Origin: Pinguiococcus pyrenoidosus
Taxonomy: Eukaryota > Sar > Pinguiophyceae > Pinguiochrysidales > Pinguiochrysidaceae
Length of the DNA stretch: 13,909 nt
Direction of reading: 5' to 3'
Assembly (NCBI GenBank): GCA_019677205.1
Contig: JAAMXY010000092.1
Span: forward strand, 1 to 13,909
The position numbers and the translations under genes were made by a program. The notes under the pieces were generated by a model that was not told the DNA's origin, did no database searches, and saw nothing but the letters and a program-made list of their open reading frames with translations. Shown one piece after another: positions 1 to 8,353 of the stretch (positions are counted from its first letter, which is position 1; each line of letters begins with the position of its first letter).

Positions 1-171
1 CTGTCGTGCAGGCCACTCGGAAGAGCTGCTTCGCCGTGCCGGTGGGAGAGGCTCTTTGTTGAAGCTCCGCACGCCCAGGCCTGAGGCCGGGCGAAGGACA
101 GACGCCCAAAGATGAGGGATGGAAAGAAGAATCGCAGGGGAGAGCGTCGGGTTTTGTTCTCTTCATCCCTC

Positions 172-246
172 GGTCCGTCTGTCCGACTATCCGTCTGTCC
201 TGCTGTCCGTCTGTCCATCCGTCCGTCCGGCTGTCCGTCCGTCCGC
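172..246. repeat. Imperfect GTCC/GTCT tetranucleotide repeat
   Basis: About 75 bases made of GTCC, GTCT and close variants, interrupted by a few substitutions (for example at 186-190 and 200-203). The reading frames across it encode only Ser/Val/Pro/Cys repeats (SVRLS, SVCP), which is what a tetranucleotide repeat gives in any frame and is not evidence for a protein. Confidence 0.85.
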
Positions 247-375
247 GCCCCAGGTTTCGGGTTTCGGGAAGCAACAGCAAGAAATGAAACGTCCGGATGA
301 TGCTTATGAAGTAATATTTCAGCAGAACCTGCATGCCTCAATCATGCATATTAATATTGAAACATATGTGAAACA

Positions 376-384
376 TATATAAAA
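376..384 (+). promoter_or_regulatory. TATA-like box (TATATAAAA)
   Basis: TATATAAAA lies in the AT-rich island about 190 bases before the first in-frame ATG of the downstream gene at 572. The sequence matches a TATA consensus. Promoter function is inferred, and an AT-rich tract can produce this by chance. Confidence 0.3.
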
Positions 385-571
385 TTTACAAAATCAATAA
401 GCATACAAGATAGATCCACAACGGAATTGAAGTCAATTTAAATGCCGGAACAGGCTGGCTGAAATTTGATGTGCCGACGAACAACAGAGAAAACGCGACC
501 GTCGCACGCGCGTGGTGGAAGATCCCTTGCTTGCGCCGTCCGCATTGTCAAGCGGTCGCTCGGCCTTCTGG

Positions 572-1204
572 ATGCTGGGCTTGGAGCAGGAGGCGAGCTT
601 TTGGGCCGCAGCCGCCGCTCGCGGATTGGAATTCTGGTCCGAGGCCATGGATCTCAACGACGGGATGGACGTGGAGTGTGACCAGGACGCGATGGAGTCG
701 GCGGGCCCCAGCTTCAAGAGGCAGCGGCCAGACGAGCTCCCTCTCCACCAGCAAGTCAAGCGGCTGTGCCTCAAGCGCACTCTGTCGGAAGACATGTCCA
801 AGAAGCGGCCCAGACCAGGGGCGGACCTCGAGAGGCATGAAGAGCAAAAGCACCAGAAAACCTCCAGAACGCAGGAGAAAGAGGAGCTCACCAGGCGACT
901 GAGGTAAGCAACCGATCAAGTCAGCATCAAAAGACTGGCGAGAACGTCTGGACTGCTCGACAAGCGGCCTAACTCCAACACTTGCGTGTGCCGTCCGCAG
1001 AGAAGCATCGCAGGGGGGGAGGGACGAGGAGATGCAGCAGGACGTGAACTACCAGGTCACCAACCAGATTCTTGGCAAGTTACATGAAGAAAGGTGAGTC
1101 GAAGGCCATATCGCATCGTGTGCGTGGGAAGACGAGCAGGTCTGACGACGCCTCTCATGCCGTTCTTCCGCAGACTTCATCGGCGCCGAGTCATGAATCG
1201 ATAG
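572..1204 (+). CDS. Small charged protein of unknown family, probably nuclear (three exons)
   Basis: Exons 572-903, 1001-1093 and 1174-1204, joined across two GT-AG introns of 97 and 80 bp with strong donors (GTAAGC, GTGAGT) and CGCAG acceptors. The spliced frame gives 151 residues from ATG 572 and stops at TAG 1202-1204. ATG 647 is an alternative start (126 residues) with a better context (GCCATGG). The frame is open upstream to a TGA at 467-469 but has no earlier ATG. The protein has an acidic N-terminal part (MDLNDGMDVE), a basic stretch (SFKRQRP) and a second one (SKKRPRP) that resemble nuclear localisation signals, a Lys/Glu-rich middle, and a C-terminal helix-like segment (NYQVTNQILGKLHEERLHRR). 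I do not recognise a family. The reading frame kept across both introns is the main evidence that the gene is real. A nuclear role is inference from the basic motifs. Confidence 0.65.
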
Positions 1205-1538
1205 TGCCAGAGGCTAAAAAGAAGACAGACAAGCTGGAGAATCTGAGGAAATCGGAAAGAACCCAACGAGATGAACGAAAACATCGAACGAACGAACGAA
1301 CGAACGAACGAACGAAAAAAACAAAGGCATAGAGCGATGTACAAAACGGAGGAAAACATGTTGCCCGTGTGATTCATCCGATCTCCTCGCCTCCATCATG
1401 AGCAAGCGGGCGTCATCATTGAGAACCCCCGCCGCTACGGTGGGTTGCCCACGTTGCGTTTCTGGCCTTCACTCGATGGCTTGGACCATGGGCAACGCAC
1501 TTCTTTACACTATGGACGCCCATCGACATGTACACGAC
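1205..1538. other. Convergent 3' intergenic region
   Basis: 334 bases between the stop of the small plus-strand gene and the stop of the minus-strand amidotransferase gene, so it should hold both 3' untranslated regions. I see no AATAAA on either strand. Its only clear structure is the (CGAA)8 repeat at 1285-1316. The short plus-strand frames running from here into 1812 lie antisense to the amidotransferase C-terminus. Confidence 0.6.
1285..1316. repeat. (CGAA)8 microsatellite
   Basis: Eight uninterrupted copies of CGAA, followed by an A-rich run. It lies about 80 bases beyond the stop codon of the upstream gene, probably in its 3' untranslated region or between the two convergent genes. Confidence 0.95.
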
Positions 1539-3438
1539 CTACAGCCCCAGCTCCGCATTGTTGGCAATCATCGGGGATGCGCGGCCCACCTTGTTCTGGA
1601 TGCCCTCGCACAGGCTGTCTGCATCGGAGTTGCTCCGCTTTGGCACCGGAGCATGCGGACTCTTTGGATCCAAGGCAGGCGAGGGTGACGCAGGAGGGGT
1701 GGAGCTGATACTCAGCCGCCGCTCGAAGATGGCCTTCGAGAGGATCTCAGCGTGGCCGTTTTCCTTGCTCGGCGCGCTGACGGAGTGGCCGTTCGTGTGC
1801 GCCTTGCTGTGATCCATGGGGAACTCGTTCCCACCGAAGCGCACCGCGTCGTTCCTGCCCGCCGCAAGTCGCTCGAGGTACTCCTCATTCACGTCACTCG
1901 TGACGTACTCGCCGCTGAAGCAGGAGCTGTCAAATCGAGGAATGCGCGCCTTCGCCTCGGCCATAGAGGCGGGCTCGTCGGGGACGCCCGCGGCGGCGTC
2001 CCACACGGACTGCTCCAAGTCCTCGATCGTCTGGTACACCAGCCAGTCGGCCCCGATGATCCTCGCCACGTCCCGCTCCGTCCGACCGTGGGCGACGAGC
2101 TCGTTCCTCGTGGGAATGTCGACGCCGTACACGTTGGGGTGCCTGACGGCGGGGGCGGCGCTGCAAAGGTACACTTTTCTTGCCCCCGCCTCACGCGCCA
2201 TCAAGATGATCTGCGTCGCGGTCGTACCGCGCACGACCGAGTCGTCCACGAGGAGCACCGCCTTGCCCTTGAACTCGCCTCGGATCGTGTTGAGCTTCAG
2301 TCGGACGGTCTTCTTGCGCTTCGCTTGGCCGGGCATGATGAACGTCCGGGCGATGTAGCGATTCTTGATGAAGCCTTCTCGAAAGGGCCGCTGCAAGAAC
2401 TCTGCGCACTGGAGAGCCGAAGACCTCGACGTGTCCGGGATGGGTATGACCACGTCGATGTCTGGCTCGGGGTGGAGGTGCAAGATCCGCCGGGCCAGGT
2501 ACTCGCCCATGCGCAGGCGGGACTCGTAGACGCCCACCCCGTTCATCACGCTGTCCGGTCGGGCGAAATACACGTACTCGAAGATGCATGGGCTGAGCGT
2601 GTGGCTCTCTGCGCACTGGCGCCTGTGCAGCGTATTGGAGCGCGAGTCGAAGAACAGGGCTTCGCCGGGCTCGACGTCGCCGATGAGATTGAAGCCCAGC
2701 GTGTCGAGCGCCACGCTTTCGGACGCGACGCAGAAGTCCATGAGCGGGTTGCCTTTCTGATCGACGGCATCGATCGACTCGCGCGTGCCGAAGACCGCCG
2801 GGCGGATGCCGTGCGGGTCCCGGAAGGCGAAGAGGCCCACGCCGTTGATCACGATGACCACCGCGTAGCCGCCGCGGCAGGCCGCCATGACTTCGGCCGC
2901 CGCTTCGAAAATCTGCGAGGGCCGCAGCTTGCTCCGCGCTCGGCGCTGCAGCTCTTCGGCGAAGAGGTTGAGGAGCAGCTCCGAGTCGCTGTTCGTGTTG
3001 ATGTGCCGGAAGCTCTCGGACAGCTGCTGCTTCAGTTCCTCGACGTTTGTGATGTTGCCGTTATGCGCCACGCACAGCCCGTAGGGGGAGTTCGTGTACA
3101 GCGGCTGCGCCTCGGCGCAGCTCTGGGAGCCCGCCGTGGGGTAGCGACAGTGGCCGATTCCGAAGTTGCCGCGCAGCTCCTCCATGTGCTCCTGCTGGAA
3201 CACATCGCGAACCAGGCCCTTGTCCTTCCGCAGGTGCAGCTGCGTTCCCGACACCGTGACCATGCCCGCCGCGTCTTGACCGCGGTGCTGCAGCACGGTG
3301 AGGCCATCGAACAGAAGCTGGTTCACCTACGCGACAGCGTGAGCCAAACGAGCGGAGGCTGGGTAGACGCGCGGCGACGGCCAACAGCCTTACATGCGCG
3401 TTCTTGTTCGCCAGAAGGATGGCCAGGATGCCACACAT
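1539..3438 (-). CDS. PPAT: Amidophosphoribosyltransferase (glutamine PRPP amidotransferase)
   Basis: Catalyses the first committed step of de novo purine synthesis: glutamine, PRPP and water to 5-phosphoribosylamine, glutamate and pyrophosphate. Exon 1 is 3438-3394 and exon 2 is 3326-1539, separated by a 67-bp GT-AG intron in phase 0; the product is 610 residues. It starts MCGILAI, giving the N-terminal catalytic Cys of class II glutamine amidotransferases. An in-frame TAG four codons upstream (3450-3448) rules out a transit peptide in this transcript, so the enzyme is probably cytosolic. Visible motifs: LQHRGQDAAG (about 27-36), GHCRYPTAGS (about 73-82), AHNGN (about 102-106), SDSELLLN, FRDPHGIRP, FEYVYFARPDS and the PRPP loop VLLVDDSVVRGTT (372-384). 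The sequence follows the E. coli/yeast Ade4 type. The catalytic core ends near residue 505. The last 100 or so residues are a Ser/Pro-rich extension with RRLSIS and KRSNSD. The gene is divergent from the bZIP gene. Confidence 0.97.
3327..3393 (-). other. Intron 1 of the amidotransferase gene
   Basis: A 67-bp intron with donor GTAAGG at 3393 and acceptor GTAG ending at 3327. It splits the class II amidotransferase domain after NKNAH and restores NKNAHVNQLLFDGLTVLQHRG, which fits the family. The phase is 0. A first exon of only 45 coding bases would be missed by prediction that ignores splicing, leaving the enzyme without its catalytic Cys. Confidence 0.93.
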
Positions 3439-4666
3439 CTTGCTTGGCTACCCACGCGTCCAGCAGGGAAGCGCTGCGGAGTCTGAAGTGTGGAACAGTC
3501 GCCCAAAAGTGAGGCGATGCGAGGCAGATGGTTTCCTGCAGAGAGCCCCGGCTTCCGCTTCCCGCGCCACCCCTGTTCGACAGATCGCCACCGGGACGGC
3601 TTACCGATGCGTGCCGTGGACACCTCAGCGATGGAGGAAAAGGCTCGGAAGGGCGCCAGGCCTCTACAGCGCACTGCTGGGCACCAAAGTCTTCGACGCC
3701 CGAACTTCATCTTTCTTTTCCGAGACGACTTCGGGCTTTCTTCGCCGCTCTTCGCCCGATCGAAAAATGATCCATTGCCTATCGAAAACCAGCAGCTCGC
3801 GAACGGCTGGATTTTGTGGTTGCCGTAGCAGAGGTGAATTAATACGAAAGAGCATCGATCTAAAAGTGAAATCCGGGAAGGTGAACACAAATGTCCGTTG
3901 ACCAATGACAGGTGCGCATTGTGCCCTGCCGGGGCAAGTCTTCCACTAGGCGCGCGCCAAACGCCCAGATGGTCAGCATGACATTTCCTCAGCTCGTGCA
4001 CCCCTGGTCTTCGCCAGGGCTAGTTTGAACCGAGAAGCCGCCTGGAGCTCGCAGAATCTTGGCGGGGGTGCAACTCGCCTTCCCCCGTCATTTAGTACAG
4101 ACGTATGCCACGCCATGGTGGTGGTGTCTACCGACGCCAGCGCCGCATTTCCGCCTCGATCCGGCTCTCTGTCGCCCGTCCTTGTCTTCAGCGGATCCTA
4201 CTGAGTTGTGCGTGGCGGACGACGGCGCGAGGCTTCCGAGACCGCTGGCGAGCAGCGCCAGAAGAACAGGGCCTCCACGCGGCTGTCTCACCCATTCCAC
4301 CAGTCGGAGCGAAGCGGCGCAGCCGCCGAGGCAGCGTCACCAGACCAGCGCGAAGAGTGCTTCCTGAGGCGGTCAGGGAGCGGTGGACGAAGAACGCCAG
4401 CTGCGAGTGCCTTGAGAGTGTCGACCGATTCTTCTGGAACGCAAGACAGAAGAAGTGCCGCGAGGAATTCCGGGCAGATCGAGCGCTTCAGCGCGCCATT
4501 CCTCCAGATATCGACGTTGCGGCTTACTCGGGGATACTGGAGCACCAGCGGAGAGCTGCGAGGATGCAGATATGCCGCTGGTGCTGAGACCCTTGCGCAG
4601 CGCAGTGTCCCTTCGCCTTCGTGTCGGGCGGTATCCGAAGAACTTGGCTAGTTGCTGTTCTCGAAG
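3439..4666. other. Divergent intergenic region between amidotransferase and bZIP genes
   Basis: About 1.2 kb between the start codons of two genes pointing away from each other, so it should carry both promoters and 5' untranslated regions. A CCAAT pentamer lies at 3902-3906. I found no convincing TATA box. Several open frames of 70-200 codons cross it on both strands, but none has recognisable motifs and they overlap one another. A non-coding upstream exon of the bZIP gene could lie here. Confidence 0.5.
3902..3906 (+). promoter_or_regulatory. CCAAT element
   Basis: CCAAT in the context TTGACCAATGAC, about 465 bases upstream of the amidotransferase ATG and 760 upstream of the bZIP ATG. A five-base match is expected by chance in a region this long, so function is only a possibility. 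Confidence 0.2.
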
Positions 4667-7224
4667 ATGAAGCCGAGGGCGCAGCAGCCGGGAAAGGCAT
4701 CGCAGATGCAGAACCAGGGGGTGCACTTTGCGAATCCGGCGCCACCGAACTTTCCAAGTGTTCCCGTGGGACTGGACACGGCCGAAAGCGCTGGCATGAA
4801 GCGGCGCTTCAATTCCTGCCCGGATTTCACCAAAGGCGCCGCGCCGGGGAAGCCGGTGCTTCCCGTAGCTGGCGGCCCGGGGTATCCGCAGCTGACGCCA
4901 CTGCTCACGGGAGAGGTGTCGCCGCTCCTCTCCAGCTATGCGTCTGCCCAGGCGGCCTCCCGGAATCCGCAGATGCTGGCCTTCGCGGCGCATCCCATGC
5001 TCAAAGTGGCCGAGGCCTTTGCGCTTGTGGCCGCTGGGCAGGCTGCCGGCCTGTCTCCGAATCCATTTGGCGTGAACCCCAACGCGCGTCCCGGATCGGT
5101 GCCGATCGCCCCGAAGGATGGTGCGGCTGAAGACGGGTCGTCCAAGAAGCTCACGAAGACGCGGGGAGGCGATGTTGCCAACAGCAAGGTGCCAATTCGA
5201 TCATCTAGCAAGCCAGGCGAGGCGGAGGCCCGCGCCGGCGAGGCCTTCCAGGCGAACGTGGGCTACGGGGTTCCCTTCTCCGTCGGGAGCAGCGCCAAGG
5301 ACATGCGCGGCGCGGCCCATCCGGACGCCGCGCTGGAGCGCATGAATCAGATCAAGACCATCATGAGCTGCCCAGACATGGTCACCTACTACGAGCGCAT
5401 ACAGCTGGAGGACAGTCGACGAAGGAAGAAGCTGGAACGGAACCGCGCGTCTGCGAGGCTCCGCCGCCTCCGGAAGAAGAACCTCGTCGCTGCCCACGAG
5501 GAGGACACGGGCCGCCTGGAGAAGGCCGTGGAACTGCTGAAGGCGCACAAATGGGGATCAGAGCGCAGCGACTCCAAGAAACTGATTGATGCCCTTCGCG
5601 AAGGGAAGCGGAAGGCAAACTATCTGAAGGGGTCGGGCAGGCGGCGATTGCTCCGCTCGGGCCTCCGTGACCAGCAGGGGCGGCTGGGCGTCATTCAGGA
5701 GGAGGTCCACCACATGCGCCTCCTCAAGGCGGCGGCCGGGAAAGAAGCCGAGGACCCCGAAGTGGAGGACTTCGCAAAGGAGCTTAGGGATATTTTGAAG
5801 TTAGACGATGAGCAGAAAGCCAGGATAGGGGCCGCTGGGCTGGGCGGCTCCACATCCAGCGTGAAGCGCGAGGTGATCGAAGCGACGCAGCCGTCTCCGG
5901 AGGAGAATCCGTATCGGGCGATTCACGACCTCATCGGTCTCAACGAGCGGAGACCCTGTACCATAAGGTGCAGCCTACACGACAGGATAGCAGTGCTCCA
6001 GAAGAGCCTCGGCATGTTGGAGAGGGTGAAGCATCTGGAGCTGCACGACTTCTCCACCTTCGTCGAGAAGATCGAAGACGTGCTCACTCCGACGCAAGTT
6101 CAGAAGACGGTCCGATTTGCTCAGAGGAACCATGCCTCGGTGAAAGCACTGTACAAGGCGCTGTGCCAGGCCCACCTAGAGCTGGGCATCAGCAATCTGA
6201 AGGACGAGGAGGCGAAGCTAGAGCAAGAGATTCAGATAAAGTGCGATGAGGCGTTGAGGGAATTCGATGAGCAGCAGATGCCGGCCATGCTGAGCGACGC
6301 GTCCAAGGACTCCGCGGAAAAGGCTCCACGGCAGCAGGGAGATGGGTTGGAGCCCTCGGCCCTTTTCAGAACGAACGACGCCGGGGCCGGAGGCGTCTCG
6401 TCCGCCAGCGCTGCAGCCTCGGACGCGGGAGCCAAAATGGGAGGCCTGAACGCCGCACTTTACGAGCATGCCTTCGGCGGGGACCTGTCTGCCAGGAACG
6501 AGAAAATCCTTCAGTACCGTCGCGACGCCGTGTCCAACTCGACGAGAGGCGCCGTGATTGCTTCGCGGATCGAGGAGAAGGTTCTGCGCGCGATGGCTCT
6601 GACGAGAGCGTATCCGCAGCCAATACGCTTCACCTTCGACGCGCCCGCGGCTGCCCTCTCGCAGGTGCTGAGCAAGGTGGAGTCGACCGGCAGCCTGGAT
6701 AGCCGTGCGAGCGCACCGGCCCTGCAGACCAGTCCGAAGACGTTGCCGAAGACGGAATCGGCGTCGTCCTTCCGGGTCTCCCCAGACGTCGTGTCCGCTC
6801 CGCAGCTCGCGGGAGTGGAGGAGACGAAGGGCCCTGTGAAGCAGCCCCAAAAAGCTCCGCAGAACGTGCCCCTTGCGGAGCCGGCGCTGCCGCAGGCTTC
6901 CTTCGGGCCCGACGTGCTTGCGAGCTCGGGGCATGGAACCGTCGGCAGCTCCAAGCTACGATCCAAATCTACCCCAAACTTCAACTGGAAGGTGGAAGAT
7001 GCGCCCACTGACGACATCCCCATGAAGGACGATTCCATGGAGCTGGAGATGCTAGGGCTCGACTTGGATTTTGATGGACGAGAGGGCGGCGCAGGTACTT
7101 GGCTCGTGCAGCGCGGAAGGCAAGCGCATCCGCCAGGAGACATCCGCTGACCGTCGATTTTCTAGGCGACTTTTATCGTGAAGAGTGGCTGCCGTGGATA
7201 GACGAGTCCTCCGAGAATTTTTGA
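4667..7224 (+). CDS. bZIP transcription factor with splice-dependent acidic C-terminus
   Basis: Exons 4667-7094 and 7166-7224 give 828 residues. An in-frame TAG at 4649-4651 and an ATG with A at -3 support the start. The bZIP basic region is about residues 251-271: ERNRASARLRRLRKK fits the N-x7-R signature with N259. The zipper is short and irregular: L284 and L291 occupy d positions, but the first d position is His277, T281 lies at an a position, and the helix seems to end at HKWG. The N-terminal 225 residues are low in complexity (Ala/Pro/Gly/Ser) and probably disordered. Residues about 420-540 are helical, with LTPTQ at 473-477, recalling helical regions C-terminal to the zipper in stramenopile and plant bZIP proteins. 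No LOV domain is seen, so this is not an aureochrome. The C-terminus holds acidic-hydrophobic stretches (MELEMLGLDLDFD, then DFYREEWLPWIDESSENF) that look like a transactivation domain. Three RxxSxP motifs could bind 14-3-3. Target genes are unknown. Confidence 0.85.
7095..7165 (+). other. Terminal intron of the bZIP gene
   Basis: A 71-bp candidate intron: donor CAG|GTACTT, a good branch-point-like CTGAC at about 7147-7151, a short pyrimidine run and acceptor TTTCTAG. Splicing replaces the tail read through the intron (TWLVQRGRQAHPPGDIR, stop at 7150) by an acidic-aromatic tail (DFYREEWLPWIDESSENF, stop TGA 7222-7224). Its size matches the other introns here, and the spliced tail continues the acidic character before it. 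This is inferred from sequence alone; retention would still give a complete protein with a different end. Confidence 0.72.
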
Positions 7225-8353
7225 GGCTTTCGCTGGTAGGCGACGTAGAAAGTAGGCCGCGAGCTTAAGGACACCACCTCGGTGGGTAGTTGGCAAGGTA
7301 GGTTTGCCGAAGGTGTGGAGAAGCGAGGCGCCGCCATTTTGTTCAGATGTGGTGAATCTGGACCTTAAGCACAGATTGTCAGTCGTTCCTGTCAGTTGCT
7401 CGCGGTTCCATCCCTCCTCGCCAGCCTCTAGTTTTCGTCGGTCGAGGAAAGCTTCGCCCTGATGCTCCACGCGCTGCTCTGAGCAACGTTCGGCTCCGAC
7501 CTGGAGGCTCCTCCGTATGACCCGGCCGCAAAATGCTTCTGAGAAGGCGGCGATTCTCATCGACCGCACTGGGACGCCGGACCTGGCCTGAGATGCTCAA
7601 GCGAGCCCTTCTTTCGCTGACTCTTTTATCGCATCGCATAAGCAAAGCAGCGCAAAGCGAAACCAAGAAACCTTTTTCCTCCTCTTTCCTCTCCCTTTCG
7701 TCTTTCGTCCTTCGTCCTCCTCTCCCAATCCTCACTGCGTACCTTTGCCACGCCCGAAGAAGACGTAGGAGAAGGGCGACGACGAATGACCCCGTGAAGT
7801 CACGTTGACGACGTCAAAGGCAAAGGATCGAAGATCTTTTTCGAGTCCAATGCATACGCAATCCTTCCGTAGGGTAGGTGGTTGGAGAACGGCAGAGGAG
7901 GCAAGGTGTGCATAGGACAGGCCTGGTCACCGCGGTCCTCCAACGCTACGACACGCAAGCAGGAAAACAGCCGTCTATCGAGGCGAAAAAAGGGGATGCA
8001 AGCCAACCCGGCGTTGAGGAATCACCTGGATCAGGTAGGTGCGCATAGGAGCCTCGCGGGCAGCGTCTGTGCTATGGAGAAGTCGGTCCTCGGACGCCGG
8101 TATTGGGCGATTCATGTGGGATACCGCCCTATCATCGTCGTCCCCGGGGCGTAAGTTACGGTCCGGTGAAAGCCATTAACGATGAAATTCTGGTTCCGCT
8201 GTTTCTTGCTCGGCATTGCACCTTTGTAGGGCGCCCTTCAGCTCAGCTACTGCTGCTCGCTCTTCGCTTTTTGCCCCTCCGGAAGGTGTAGGAGCAGGTT
8301 GAGCTCCGGCGCTTGCTAGGCAGCTGGCATTGCGCACGCCGCAGTAGGCTCAG
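7225..8353. other. Intergenic region between the bZIP and subtilase genes
   Basis: About 1.1 kb between two genes on the same strand; it should contain the bZIP 3' untranslated region and the subtilase promoter. It has a pyrimidine-rich stretch (7671-7727) and a paired ACGT element (7799-7817). Open frames of up to about 118 codons on both strands are rich in Arg and Ser, lack recognisable motifs, and one of the longer plus frames lacks an ATG at its start. No tRNA or other structured RNA was recognised. Confidence 0.5.
7799..7817. promoter_or_regulatory. Paired ACGT element (candidate bZIP binding site)
   Basis: GTCACGTTGACGACGTCAA has two ACGT cores, at 7802-7805 and 7811-7814, nine bases apart. 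The second lies in a palindromic GACGTC, the C-box/CRE type of core recognised by many bZIP proteins. It is about 540 bases upstream of the subtilase start codon. The motif is seen; binding is a guess. Confidence 0.25.

Larger units (their letters stand above)
1..571. other. Left flank and upstream region of the small orphan gene
   Basis: No gene is assigned here. All frames are short or low in complexity. The first 60-110 bases are open in two plus frames up to stops near 60 and 110, so the tail of an upstream gene cannot be excluded, but nothing in those residues is recognisable. The segment holds a GTCC/GTCT repeat (172-246) and then an AT-rich island (about 290-440), which stands out against the GC-rich surroundings. 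The island contains a TATA-like box and two copies of TGAAACATAT (358-367 and 369-378). It is most simply read as the promoter and 5' leader of the gene that follows, possibly with the 3' end of a gene outside the window. Confidence 0.4.

Noticed and set aside
112-382. Two plus-strand frames across the GTCC/GTCT repeat
   Set aside because: They encode only the repeat (SVRLS/SVCP patterns) and have no support as proteins.
1752-3512. Plus-strand open frame of 586 codons
   Set aside because: It lies antisense to the amidotransferase exon and its intron. Its Arg/Val/His/Ala-rich product has no motif; it is open because of the GC-rich codon use of the real gene.
3390-4001. Minus-strand open frame of 203 codons upstream of the amidotransferase
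   Set aside because: It overlaps amidotransferase exon 1 in another frame, has no recognisable motif, and the true start MCGI with its upstream stop explains the region better.
4105-4651. Two overlapping plus-strand frames (160 and 147 codons) before the bZIP start
   Set aside because: No motif, they overlap each other in different frames, and both are Arg/Ser-rich as expected from random GC-rich DNA. A non-coding leader exon remains possible.
6218-6934. Minus-strand frame of 238 codons
   Set aside because: Antisense to the bZIP coding sequence, Arg/His/Gly-rich, no motif.
7081-7170. HAC1/XBP1-like unconventional splicing of the bZIP transcript
   Set aside because: The segment has ordinary GT-AG ends and a branch-point-like site, and no clear pair of CNG|CNG stem-loops was seen. 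Normal spliceosomal splicing is simpler.
4667-7224. Aureochrome (bZIP-LOV photoreceptor)
   Set aside because: No LOV domain motif such as the flavin-binding GRNCRFLQ-type segment appears after the bZIP.
7379-7808. Possible short genes on both strands between the bZIP and subtilase genes
   Set aside because: Frames overlap each other, are Arg/Ser-rich and carry no recognisable feature; some lack an ATG at the reported start.
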